This document shows positions 27,101 through 35,516 of a DNA stretch of 64,000 nucleotides, piece by piece. The stretch's first letter is position 1; every line of letters starts with the position of its first letter. Below the pieces are notes generated by a model, which saw only the letters and a list, made by a program, of their open reading frames with translations, had not been told where the DNA came from and did not search any database. The stretch comes from Pedobacter panaciterrae (GTDB lineage: Bacteria; Bacteroidota; Bacteroidia; Sphingobacteriales; Sphingobacteriaceae), in contig NZ_JABMKW010000016.1 of NCBI RefSeq assembly GCF_013204795.1, positions 434,001-498,000 of the forward strand, read 5' to 3'. The translations under genes were made by a program, and so were the position numbers.

Positions 27101-27772
27101 TTGCAACACAAAGATGATTTTATCAGTATTGCCAGTCATGAGCTAAAAACACCGCTGACTAGCTTAAAAGCATCGATGCAGCTGATCAACAGGTTAAAGG
27201 ACGATTCCTTTTCTGACAAGCTGAATTCATTGATTGCCATGTCGACCAGGAGTTTAGATAAAGTAAGTATATTAATAGAGGACCTGTTAAATGCCAGCAG
27301 GATTAACCAGGGTCATCTTGAGCTTAACAAAACGCAATTCAATATTGCTAAAATGGTTGATGATTCGTGTTATCACATTCGTGCAGCAAATAAATATTCG
27401 ATAATTACCACAGGTGATTTAACCCTGGAAATTTATGGAGATAGCGACAGGCTTAGTCAGGTAGTGATCAATTTTGTGAATAACGCCATTAAGTATGCCC
27501 CCGAAAGTAAAGACATTACCATTTCTATTGACAAACTAAAAGAGAACATCCGGGTTTCTGTAAGCGACAAAGGGCCTGGCATTCCTGAAGAAAAAATACC
27601 TCATTTGTTTGAACGGTATTACCAGATAGATAGCAAAAATGCCGCTTACTCTGGCCTGGGGCTAGGCTTATTCATCTGTACCGAAATCATCAAGAAACAC
27701 GATGGAAAAATAGGCGCTGACAGTAACCTGGGCCAGGGCAGCACATTTTACTTTACACTACCTATAAAATAG
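24137..27772 (+). CDS. CheB-CheR-PAS hybrid sensor histidine kinase
   Basis: A 1211-residue multi-domain signalling protein. Domains in order: CheB methylesterase (about residues 15-200; Ser24 in GASAGG, then QHLSPDHES and LNDGTLG for the remaining catalytic residues); CheR methyltransferase (about 215-480; STLKRRIVRRMALKG, SAM site IAGCATGEEAYSMAI); a long Glu-rich coiled coil (about 640-735); PAS (about 735-850); PAS/PAC (about 865-985); HisKA with H1001 in ASHELKTPLT; HATPase (N-box NFVNNAIKYAP, then DKGPGIP and GLGLGLF). No receiver domain precedes CheB and no chemoreceptor is nearby. Such proteins are common orphans in Bacteroidota and proteobacteria. The signal and partner regulator are unknown. 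The N-terminal half looks catalytically intact. Confidence 0.92.
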   Translation: MTRLKKTELEISDDQFPVVGIGASAGGLKAISRFLKAIPPKSGIAYVFVQHLSPDHESSLPKLLQKISKIPVHQITDDIHLEPDNFYVIPENKIVTATDGVLKLSSLDDKRYKVKVIDRFFSSLAIVHQGYAIGVVLSGSLNDGTLGLEAIKAYGGITFAQDEDSAEYNEMPASAIKAKTVDFVLNPEKIAVHLLTINAPFYNNHINPSEDKGSRDEAVFKQILTLLRVRRGVDFSFYKSSTLKRRIVRRMALKGTDKPEVYLSVLREKKDEQDALYNDMLISVTNFFRDPDIFETLCTTVLSSIIDQKKNGEPLRIWIAGCATGEEAYSMAICLTEQLGDKASAMKIQIFATDISETAINKARTGVYRPTDIEGVSESRLRQFFNKIDGNYQVRKSIRDMCVFAHHNFLKDPPFSRLDLITCRNVLIYLEPVLQKKAITAFHYALANHGFLMLGKSESIGKDSDLFLPYNHAGKIFQRIGIPGRIMLVTTQGSEQNFKNVDTSARKGAEEPDISKLADQVVLAKFSPSGVLVSDNFDIIQFRGKTDAWLAPSPGRASLNLLKMAREDLVFELRNLLQQAKKNQTPVGKKNVIFNLNEQQEFVDIEVTPLIKPESVHYLVLFQTSFSAVRKRPLSKVGKRVESDKDLRLKQQEMELTQLRAEMRNATEEQEAAHGELQSANEELLSGSEELQSLNEELETSKEELQSTNEEINIINNELTGRNQELNNARVYTEAIINTIRDPLIILDKDLRVKRATDGFYTKFHVTKKETEGEYFYDLGDRQWNIPLLRDLLENILPEKKILTDFEVSHIFPTIGLRIMSLNSRLLDGLILLAIEDITDKRKVEQGLAEVELLFKESKERLKLAVEAAGLGTWDYNTLTDELIFDGRSKELFGLKPNHDITYQQFINMIHVDDRADVDKTLKQALTGINNGEYEKEFRTSENLDKKLKWVKFKGKAYFNAKNEPYRFVGTSLDITPQKMHDQAIKELLQHKDDFISIASHELKTPLTSLKASMQLINRLKDDSFSDKLNSLIAMSTRSLDKVSILIEDLLNASRINQGHLELNKTQFNIAKMVDDSCYHIRAANKYSIITTGDLTLEIYGDSDRLSQVVINFVNNAIKYAPESKDITISIDKLKENIRVSVSDKGPGIPEEKIPHLFERYYQIDSKNAAYSGLGLGLFICTEIIKKHDGKIGADSNLGQGSTFYFTLPIK

Positions 27773-27777
27773 CGTTA

Positions 27778-27801
27778 GCGAGTGTGCTGTAGCACACTCG
27801 C
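27778..27801. terminator. Hairpin between convergent kinase and efflux genes
   Basis: GCGAGTGTGC (27778-27787) pairs perfectly with 27792-27801 around a TGTA loop. It begins 6 bases past the kinase stop and 22 bases from the end of the efflux adaptor gene, so it can end transcription from both sides. T-runs are weak on both strands. Confidence 0.55.
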
Positions 27802-27822
27802 TTGCAACATGGCAACTTTACC

Positions 27823-29010
27823 CTAATGCCCGTGCCCGGCCTCTTCACTGTTTTTCAATTTCGACAGCAAATCATAAGTTCCTTTTAAAACCACCTTTCC
27901 ATTTACAGCGACACCTTCCGGAATCTGGACCTCTAAATACCCGCCATCATTTACCCCAATACTTACTTCTACCATTTTAAAATAATACATCCCTTGTTTC
28001 TCCGAACCTTCTGAAACAAAGATGTATTTCTTACCTCCAAAATCAACTACAGCACTATTCGGCAATGCCTGCACTTTACTAGTACCCGTTTCAATATATG
28101 CTTTAAGGTATGCTCCCGGAATAAAGCTGGTGCTTCCTTTTGAAATGGCATGAACAGTAATCGTTTTATCGGAATTAATTTCCCGACCAACCAAATCTAC
28201 CACTGCAATTTGCTCTTCCGTATCATTGGCCATAGAAAAACGAACCCGTTGACCTGCCTTAACTTTCGAAGCGTCTCTTTCAAATACATTCAATTCAACA
28301 TGCAAATTAGCGCTATTTACGATCTCAAACATCGCATCATTCGGATTCACAAACTTTCCTGTATTCACATTTACTTTAGTTACATAACCCGTAATTGGCG
28401 AATAAATATTGATCTGGCTCCTAATATTAGCGGCCGACAAACTTGCCGGATTAATGTTGATCAGCTGCAACCTTTGTTTCAACGCACTTTCTCGTGCCAG
28501 CATACTTTGAAACTGCGCACGTGCCTGCTGCAATGTTTTCTTTGCATTTACATTCTGCTCTGCAAGTGTTTGTTGTCTCTTATATTCCGAATCGGCAAGT
28601 TCCAGCTGGCTCTTGCTTTCCAGGTAATCTTGCTGTAACAAGACATATTCCTGATTTTGCAAAACGGCAATCACTTGTCCTTTACTAACGGTGCTTCCCT
28701 GCAGCAACGGAGTCGATTTTACGATTCCTCCCATTTGCGTAGTAACACTCACCAGATTTTGTGGCGGCACATCAATAAAGCCATTAACCTTTAACAAGCC
28801 ACTTAAATCTTTCATTTCCGGCGACCCTAGTGCGATGCCTGCAGTCTTATATTGTGCAGAGGTAAATTCCACGGTATTTTCATCCTCATGGTTTACGCCT
28901 GCTGTTTCTTTAACTGCTGTTGTTTCTTCTGATTTCGGTGTATTCCCTCCGCATGAGGTTAAAACCGCAGCAAATAGGACGTAAATGGTCACTTGAATAG
29001 TTCTTTTCAT
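27823..29010 (-). CDS. RND efflux periplasmic adaptor (CzcB/CusB-like lipoprotein)
   Basis: A 395-residue membrane-fusion protein. A lipobox-like LTSC (about residues 17-20) suggests a lipoprotein on the periplasmic side. Seen are a barrel-sandwich (lipoyl) half GSTVSKGQVIAVLQNQEY (about 101-118), a coiled-coil hairpin (about 120-195), the second lipoyl half INIYSPITGYVTKVNVNTG and a beta-barrel with NVFERDASKVKAGQRV. The tail ends EEAGHGH, with His residues that may bind metal. It links the inner-membrane RND pump with an outer-membrane channel. It lies 8 bases after the fused pump gene on the same strand. Substrates of relatives are Cu/Ag or Co/Zn/Cd; which applies here is not decided. Confidence 0.92.
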   Translation of the reverse strand: MKRTIQVTIYVLFAAVLTSCGGNTPKSEETTAVKETAGVNHEDENTVEFTSAQYKTAGIALGSPEMKDLSGLLKVNGFIDVPPQNLVSVTTQMGGIVKSTPLLQGSTVSKGQVIAVLQNQEYVLLQQDYLESKSQLELADSEYKRQQTLAEQNVNAKKTLQQARAQFQSMLARESALKQRLQLININPASLSAANIRSQINIYSPITGYVTKVNVNTGKFVNPNDAMFEIVNSANLHVELNVFERDASKVKAGQRVRFSMANDTEEQIAVVDLVGREINSDKTITVHAISKGSTSFIPGAYLKAYIETGTSKVQALPNSAVVDFGGKKYIFVSEGSEKQGMYYFKMVEVSIGVNDGGYLEVQIPEGVAVNGKVVLKGTYDLLSKLKNSEEAGHGH

Positions 29011-29018
29011 TTTCTTAA

Positions 29019-32000
29019 TTATAAACCACTGAGGTATTGAAGTGTATAAACTGATTGATTGTATTGATTGATAGCCTGCAAATAGCTAAAATGTGTTTCC
29101 GAATACGTCCTTAATCCCTGAAGATATTCTACATAACCGATCTCTCCGTTTTGAAACGCGATTTGCGATTGCTTCAAAATCAGGTTGGCATTCGGCAGGG
29201 CACTTTTTTTATAATAATCGATGCTCCGTGAGTTTTTAAGCAATGCCTGATTGGCCTTATTGTATTCGCCCTGCAAATTGGTCTGAAAAAGTTCATACTG
29301 ACTTTCCGTAACCTGTTTTTCTATTCTGGCTGCTTTTATACGGGCCGAAAAAGGTTTAAAGAATAACGGAATGGCCACTCCTGCCTGTACCCCCTGAAAT
29401 CTTTTACCACCATTAAAGTACTGGTCCTGTCCGTTTACCGTTTGCGTACCGATAATGGACTGGTTAAAATAACCAACAGTAAAATCAGGTCCTGAGCGGG
29501 CTTTCTCTACACCTAGTGCTTTATCGGCAATATCAATCTGCTGTTTTTGCAGGGCAAGTTGCGGGTTTGCACCAACACTATTGCCAGCTGCTACATTCCA
29601 TTCGGCCTGCGTAAATTGATCCTTAACAATTTCAACGGGTTGCTGCGTATTCAGCAATCGCTGCAGTTCAGAAGTATAAGCCAGTATATCTGATTCATTT
29701 TCACTCATCTGATTTCTTACTTCATTATACTGCGTTTCGGCAGTGGTTTTCTCCAGCAGGTTCGTCTCGCCTGTTTCATACCTTAAGGAAGCGGCTTTTA
29801 AGAAATTGCTGTATACGGAATCCTGACTTTGATACAGATCTTTTAAAGCAATAAAATAAGCAAGGTGCATATAAGTACTTTTAACCTGATAGCTCAGTTC
29901 GTTTTGCGTAACGGCCACATTAATCTCTGCACCCTTGATCTGCGCATCATACAGATTACGCTGATTTTTAAACAGTCCGGGATTCGGAATACTCTGGGAA
30001 ACACTAAAATTATTGTCCTTTTTAATTCCATTAATTTGTCCATACTGCACATCAAGATTGGTTTTTCCTAAGTCGGTCGAACTGCCTCTCAATGCCTGTT
30101 GCTGATTTACCTGAAGGCCTGAAGATTTCATGGCCTGGTTGTTTTTAAGAGCAGTTTGCACGGCCTGTTCCATTGTAAGCGGAATCCTCTTTAAAGACGT
30201 TTGTTGTGCATTTGCCCCAGCAGGTACGGTGAAAGTGAGCAAAGCAATAACGACAATTATTGCAACTGGAACACCTGTTTTGGGCTTACGTTTATAGCCT
30301 TCGAAATAAGTATATAACACGGGTAATACAATTAAAGTTAAAATAGTAGAGGTAATGAGACCACCGATTACAACCGTAGCAAGTGGCTTTTGAACCTCTG
30401 CACCCGCCGCTGTTGAAATGGCCATAGGCAAAAAGCCCAACGAAGCCACGGTTGCGGTCATCAATACTGGTCTCAAGCGGATGGCTGTACCTTTAAGCAC
30501 AATTTCATCCAATCCATATTTATTAAGTTTCCGGAGCCTGTTAAACTCGGTGATCAGTACAATCCCATTTAATACCGCAACACCAAAGAGCGCAATAAAA
30601 CCAACTCCTGCAGAAATACTGAAAGGCATTCCACGAAGCAGCAGCGCAAAAATACCACCTATTGCCGCCATTGGAATGGCAGAAAATATAAGTACCGATT
30701 GCTTAACCGATCCAAATGAGAAATACAATAAAAGCAGGATTAGCGCCAGGGCAACAGGAACAGCAATAGAAAGCCTTTGAGTTGCTTCTTTCAGGTTTTC
30801 AAACTGACCGCCATAAGTGATGTAATAACCGGTTGGCAACTTGATCTGTGCGTTGATCTTTTCTTCAATCTCGGTTACCACACTGGCAATATCGCGACCT
30901 CTTACATTTAATCCAACAATGATCCTTCGCTTGGTATCTTCACGCTGGATCTGATTTGGCCCCACCTTAAATTCTACATCAGCAAGCTGATCAAGGGGAA
31001 CCTGATTGCCGTTAGGTGCCGATACGTAAACATTTTTTACATCGCTGATGTCTTGCCTGTTCTGTTGCGACAAGCGCACCACCATATCATAGCGCTGCTC
31101 ACCCTCGTAAACTACTCCGGCAGACTGGCCCGCAAAGGCGGTGTTAAGGGCTTGGTTTACCTTATCAACGGTTAAGCCATACTGAGCAATCCTATCCCGG
31201 TTGATCTTTACCACGATCTGCGGAAGACCCGTAGCCTGCTCCAGATAAAGGTCTTTTGCGCCCTCAACTGTAGAAACAATTTTGCCGATCTTTTGCGAAA
31301 TATCGGTTAAAGCACTTAGGTCATCTCCAAAGATTTTTATTCCGATATCCTGCCTTACTCCCGAGATCAGCTCGTTAGAGCGAAGCTGAATAGGCTGAGA
31401 AAAACCAAAGCTTACGCCAGGCACATCCTCAAGGGCTTTACCCATAAGTTCGGCCAGTTCTACCCTGTCATTAGTGGTTGTCCAGTCTTTTTTATCTTTT
31501 AAAATAATGGTAAGATCACAGGCCTCCATAGGCATTGGATCGGTCGGAATCTCGGCTGCACCAATCTTTCCGATCACCTCTTTTACCTCTGGAAATCTCT
31601 TAACCAGGATATCAGATGCCTGATTTACTTTATCTATGGTCTGCGAAAGCGAGCTTCCGGTAAGCAAACGGGTTTCAACAGCAAAATCTCCTTCTTCGAG
31701 GGTTGGAATAAACTCTCCTCCCATTCTCAAAAACAGCAATATACTGATGGCTAAAAGTATTATAGACGACGCCACCACAGCCATACGTTTACGCAAAGCG
31801 GCACGTATAATCGGTGTATACTTCCTTTGAAAGAAATCCATCATACGGTCCGAAAAATTCCTTTTATGCGTTGCTTTTTTACTTAATAACAGCGATGATA
31901 CCATGGGCACATAAGTAAGCGAAAGCAGGAAGGCGCCAAGAATAGCAAATGAAACAGTTTGCGCCATGGGGCCAAACATTTTCCCTTCTATACCCACCAA

Positions 32001-33404
32001 CGCAAGAATGGGCAGATATACAATCAGAATAATGATCTGACCAAAAGCAGCAGCACTCATCATACGCACAGAAGATTTCTCCACCTCTGCATCCATTTCA
32101 CGTTGGGTATAGGCCCTGCCTAATTTATTGCCTGCCAAAATATGCATGGTGGCTTCCACGATAATTACAGCCCCATCTACGATCAGGCCAAAATCGATAG
32201 CACCCAGGCTCATCAGGTTTCCTGATACCCCGAAGAGGTTCATTAACGAAATGGCAAAAAGCATGGACAGCGGAATAACCGAGGCGACTACCAATCCGGC
32301 CCGGAGGTTCCCTAAAAAGAGCACCAATACAAAGATCACAATTAACGCTCCCTCTATAAGGTTTTTAGCTACGGTACCCATGGCACGGTCTACCAATGCA
32401 CTTCTGTCTAGAAAAGGTTCAACAACAACCCCTTCGGGCAGGGTTTTATTGATCCGCTCTATTTTAGCTTTAACCTTTTTAACCACATCGTTGGCATTGG
32501 CACCTTTCAGCATCATTACGATACCGCCAACGGCTTCGCCATGGCCCTTGGAGGTTGCCCTGGTTAGTGCTCCATAACGGATAGAACTGCCCAACTGAAC
32601 GGTGGCAATGTCGCGGATAAGCACCGGAATCCCATTGGCATTGTTCTTAACCACTATTTTATTGATATCATCTAAACTGCCAATTAAGCCCTCACTTCGG
32701 ATAAAATAAGCAGTCGGTTTTTTATCAATATAAGCACCTCCTGTATTTTGGTTACTGGATTCTAAAGCAATAAAAACATCAGCAATGCTTAAATTAAGGC
32801 CTCTTAACTTATCAGGATCAAGGGCAATTTCGTACTGCTTTAATAAACCGCCGAAACTGTTTACTTCGGCAATACCGGGAGTTCCCAGCAATTGTTTCCT
32901 CACAATCCAGTCCTGAATACTTCGCAGGTCACGGGCATTGTATTTCTCTTCAAAGCCCGGTTTTGCATGGATTACATACTGATATATTTCGCCCAGTCCG
33001 GTTGATATCGGAGATATTTCGGGATTCCCCAATCCTGCCGGGATGTTGTTCTTTGCTTCGGCAAGCTTTTCATTTACCTGCTGGCGCGCCCAGTAAATAT
33101 CCACATCATCATGAAAAACGATGGTTACTACCGATAAGCCGAATCTGGAAATAGAGCGTACCTGTTCAATTTCGGGTATGGTAGACATGGTTTGCTCCAC
33201 CGGATAAGAGATGAGCCTTTCTACCTCCTGAGTAGCCAAAGAAGGGCTGAGTGTGATGACCTGTACCTGGTTATTTGTAATATCGGGTACGGCATCTATA
33301 GGTAATTGTTTTAGCGAATATACACCCCAGGCAATAAGCGCGAGGGTAAATAATCCTATAACTAATTTGTTCTGTATAGAAAACTGAATGATTTTTTTCA
33401 GCAT
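29019..33404 (-). CDS. Heavy-metal RND permease (CusA/CzcA) fused to a TolC/CzcC-like outer-membrane channel
   Basis: A 1461-residue fusion, against about 1040 for a normal CusA/CzcA. Residues 1 to about 1040 are the permease: QIIILIVYLPILALVGIEGK, GAIDFGLIVDGAVIIVE and FIALFGVAVLNGIVLITEFN mark the transmembrane proton-relay regions and the two 6-helix bundles. A hydrophobic segment (about 1045-1062) then leads to AGANA-QQ, a signal-peptidase-like site at A1066. The remainder, starting LTMEQAVQTALKNNQAM, has the helical repeats of an outer-membrane efflux protein. The gene product could therefore span or split between both membranes. It starts before the adaptor gene in one operon and is preceded by a small Cys-cluster gene. 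The likely substrate is a heavy-metal cation. Confidence 0.93.
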   Translation of the reverse strand: MLKKIIQFSIQNKLVIGLFTLALIAWGVYSLKQLPIDAVPDITNNQVQVITLSPSLATQEVERLISYPVEQTMSTIPEIEQVRSISRFGLSVVTIVFHDDVDIYWARQQVNEKLAEAKNNIPAGLGNPEISPISTGLGEIYQYVIHAKPGFEEKYNARDLRSIQDWIVRKQLLGTPGIAEVNSFGGLLKQYEIALDPDKLRGLNLSIADVFIALESSNQNTGGAYIDKKPTAYFIRSEGLIGSLDDINKIVVKNNANGIPVLIRDIATVQLGSSIRYGALTRATSKGHGEAVGGIVMMLKGANANDVVKKVKAKIERINKTLPEGVVVEPFLDRSALVDRAMGTVAKNLIEGALIVIFVLVLFLGNLRAGLVVASVIPLSMLFAISLMNLFGVSGNLMSLGAIDFGLIVDGAVIIVEATMHILAGNKLGRAYTQREMDAEVEKSSVRMMSAAAFGQIIILIVYLPILALVGIEGKMFGPMAQTVSFAILGAFLLSLTYVPMVSSLLLSKKATHKRNFSDRMMDFFQRKYTPIIRAALRKRMAVVASSIILLAISILLFLRMGGEFIPTLEEGDFAVETRLLTGSSLSQTIDKVNQASDILVKRFPEVKEVIGKIGAAEIPTDPMPMEACDLTIILKDKKDWTTTNDRVELAELMGKALEDVPGVSFGFSQPIQLRSNELISGVRQDIGIKIFGDDLSALTDISQKIGKIVSTVEGAKDLYLEQATGLPQIVVKINRDRIAQYGLTVDKVNQALNTAFAGQSAGVVYEGEQRYDMVVRLSQQNRQDISDVKNVYVSAPNGNQVPLDQLADVEFKVGPNQIQREDTKRRIIVGLNVRGRDIASVVTEIEEKINAQIKLPTGYYITYGGQFENLKEATQRLSIAVPVALALILLLLYFSFGSVKQSVLIFSAIPMAAIGGIFALLLRGMPFSISAGVGFIALFGVAVLNGIVLITEFNRLRKLNKYGLDEIVLKGTAIRLRPVLMTATVASLGFLPMAISTAAGAEVQKPLATVVIGGLITSTILTLIVLPVLYTYFEGYKRKPKTGVPVAIIVVIALLTFTVPAGANAQQTSLKRIPLTMEQAVQTALKNNQAMKSSGLQVNQQQALRGSSTDLGKTNLDVQYGQINGIKKDNNFSVSQSIPNPGLFKNQRNLYDAQIKGAEINVAVTQNELSYQVKSTYMHLAYFIALKDLYQSQDSVYSNFLKAASLRYETGETNLLEKTTAETQYNEVRNQMSENESDILAYTSELQRLLNTQQPVEIVKDQFTQAEWNVAAGNSVGANPQLALQKQQIDIADKALGVEKARSGPDFTVGYFNQSIIGTQTVNGQDQYFNGGKRFQGVQAGVAIPLFFKPFSARIKAARIEKQVTESQYELFQTNLQGEYNKANQALLKNSRSIDYYKKSALPNANLILKQSQIAFQNGEIGYVEYLQGLRTYSETHFSYLQAINQYNQSVYTLQYLSGL

Positions 33405-33498
33405 TGAATTTTAAATTAGGTTAAAGAAAAAACAAGGCAATGCATAACGGAATCATTCCATGAGGATAGATCCGGTGCAATAAAACCTGAAATTTAAA

Positions 33499-33816
33499 CT
33501 AACCTAACTTAGGTGGCTGCCAGACTGAAGGATCATTAGACGCGATATGGCCGGGAGCGATATCTGAATACTCTTTATCAATAATCAATGAAACCGTACT
33601 GGTTAATAATGTTTGCGTTACAACCGTTGGTGTACTGCAGCAACAGCATACGCAAAACGGAGAGCAATCGTCATTTGCCAGGCTGTTGTGATCATCGGCA
33701 TGCCCTGCTTTTGAAACGCTGGTCTGTTCAGAAACTTTGGCGTTGGCGAAATCCTTGCAAGGGGTAAAGCTCACAACAATAATGATCAAACAAATAAGCC
33801 AACTGAAGAATTTCAC
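33499..33816 (-). CDS. Small exported Cys-cluster protein (DUF6660-like), metal efflux locus
   Basis: About 105 residues if the GTG at 33814-33816 is the start. An upstream ATG at 33879 would give 126 residues but adds an unlikely 21-residue extension before the signal peptide. From the GTG start it begins with VKFFSWLICLIIIVVSFTPC, a signal sequence. The mature part holds a DDCSPFCVCCCCS cluster with six Cys in 11 residues, and several His and Asp residues. This fits the family I recall as DUF6660, small periplasmic proteins near CusA-type pumps. It is 94 bases before the pump gene. A role in metal binding or sensing is inferred. Confidence 0.65.
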   Translation of the reverse strand: MKFFSWLICLIIIVVSFTPCKDFANAKVSEQTSVSKAGHADDHNSLANDDCSPFCVCCCCSTPTVVTQTLLTSTVSLIIDKEYSDIAPGHIASNDPSVWQPPKLG

Positions 33817-33901
33817 AGCAAACAATTTTTCCAAAAGTATAAAAAATTCTAATATTCCGTATCTTATCCACAAATTCAAACCTGTTACTTTTTAAGAAGA
33901 T

Positions 33902-35464
33902 ATGATAAGATCAGTCATTTTTTGGAGTGTCGTCTGCATACTTGCAATATTGGCAAGCCTAAAATTTATGGGGTCAAAAACCAAAGCTACCCCACAGCCA
34001 TCAGATCAACCCAATATCATTGTAATTATTTCCGACGACCATGCTTATCAGGCAATTGGCGCCTATGGCAATAAAATAGCACATACACCAAACATAGACC
34101 GGCTTGCCAAAGAAGGCGCATTGCTAACAAATCAGCTGGTTACCAATTCCATATGCGGACCAAGCAGAGCCTGCTTTTTAACCGGCAAGTACAGTCATAT
34201 AAACGGCTACAAAGCAAACGACGGCAAGTTTAACGTGGATCAGCAACTGCTACCGCGACTATTGAGCAGTGCCGGCTATCAGACCGCATGGATTGGCAAA
34301 TGGCATTTAGGTACTTTACCGGGCAAGGCATTTGACCATTGGGAAATTATGCCCGACCAGGGATTTTATTACAACCCTGATTTTATCAATAAAAACAACG
34401 ATACCACCCGAACCGAGGGATATGTTACCAATATTATTACCGATAAGGCAACGCAATGGCTCAACTCACGTGATAAAAGCAAGCCTTTCTTTTTGGTAGT
34501 AGGCGAAAAGGCTACCCACAGGGAATGGTTACCAGATATTCAGGATCTTGGTGCTTATGATGATATAGATTTTCCGCTTCCCGCAACATTTTTTGATGAA
34601 TACGAAGGAAGGCCCGCAGCCAAACAGCAGTACATGACCATTGCAAAAGCAATGGAACTTGATCGCGACCTAAAGGTTAATGTGGATTTTAACAATTTCA
34701 ATCTTTATAAAAGGATGAACCCTACTCAACGCAAAGCCTTTGCAGATTATTACCAGCAAAAGGTCACCAAAGATTTTGAGCAGAAAAAACCATCGGGCAA
34801 AGCCTTAGCCACCTGGAAATACCAGCGTTATATGAAAGATTATTATGCTACTGCAAATTCGCTGGACCGGAATATCGGTGAAATCCTTAATTACCTTGAT
34901 AAAGCAGCGCTAAGCAAAAATACCATTGTAATTTATGCCTCAGATCAGGGTTTTTACTTAGGAGAGCATGGTTGGTTCGATAAGCGTTTTATGTACGAAG
35001 AATCTTTAAAAACACCCTTCATAATAAGATATCCCGGTCAAGTAAAAGCAGGGAGTACCATTAACAATATAGTGGCCAACATAGACTGGGCACCTACTTT
35101 ATTGGACATTGCAGGTGCTAAAGTACCAGCCGACATACAAGGAAAATCTTTCTGGCCTTTGCTTAAAGGCAACAAAACGGGAAAACCAGATAAGCCTGTT
35201 TATTATCACTACTATGAATACCCCGGTCCGCATTTGGTAAACCCTCACTTCGGCATCAGAACCAATCAATACACGCTGATCCGTTTCTATGGAAAGCTTA
35301 ATTACTGGGAGCTTTATGATGTAAAAAAAGACCCTGGCGAATTGAAGAACCTGGCTGATCTTAAAGAATATGCACTGGTCATGGCCGATCTAAAGAAAAA
35401 GCTAAACGCAGCTACCCACGAATACAAGGACGAGGAAGCCGAACAAATTATAAAAAATTTATAA
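33902..35464 (+). CDS. Sulfatase (arylsulfatase family S1)
   Basis: A 520-residue enzyme with an N-terminal hydrophobic segment (about residues 5-22) for export. IIVIISDDHAYQAIGAYG (about 39-56) gives the metal-binding Asp pair. The catalytic motif NSICGPSRACFLTGKYSH contains Cys85, of the C-x-P-S-R type that must be turned to formylglycine by a maturase. FFLVVGEKATHREWLP, YASDQGFYLGEHGWFDKR and KTPFIIRYPG are further family signatures. It hydrolyses sulfate esters of sugars. No SusCD gene is adjacent on this strand, and the exact S1 subfamily is not decided. It is divergent from the Cys-cluster/efflux operon and followed after 52 bases by a secreted unknown. Confidence 0.92.
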   Translation: MIRSVIFWSVVCILAILASLKFMGSKTKATPQPSDQPNIIVIISDDHAYQAIGAYGNKIAHTPNIDRLAKEGALLTNQLVTNSICGPSRACFLTGKYSHINGYKANDGKFNVDQQLLPRLLSSAGYQTAWIGKWHLGTLPGKAFDHWEIMPDQGFYYNPDFINKNNDTTRTEGYVTNIITDKATQWLNSRDKSKPFFLVVGEKATHREWLPDIQDLGAYDDIDFPLPATFFDEYEGRPAAKQQYMTIAKAMELDRDLKVNVDFNNFNLYKRMNPTQRKAFADYYQQKVTKDFEQKKPSGKALATWKYQRYMKDYYATANSLDRNIGEILNYLDKAALSKNTIVIYASDQGFYLGEHGWFDKRFMYEESLKTPFIIRYPGQVKAGSTINNIVANIDWAPTLLDIAGAKVPADIQGKSFWPLLKGNKTGKPDKPVYYHYYEYPGPHLVNPHFGIRTNQYTLIRFYGKLNYWELYDVKKDPGELKNLADLKEYALVMADLKKKLNAATHEYKDEEAEQIIKNL

Positions 35465-35516
35465 TTTGACATTTATTTGATAATATTCCTTATATTCCGT
35501 TATTAAAGGGGAAATT

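Noticed and set aside
33817..33879. Longer start for the Cys-cluster gene
   Set aside because: Adds a non-conserved lead before the signal sequence. The GTG start gives a standard one.
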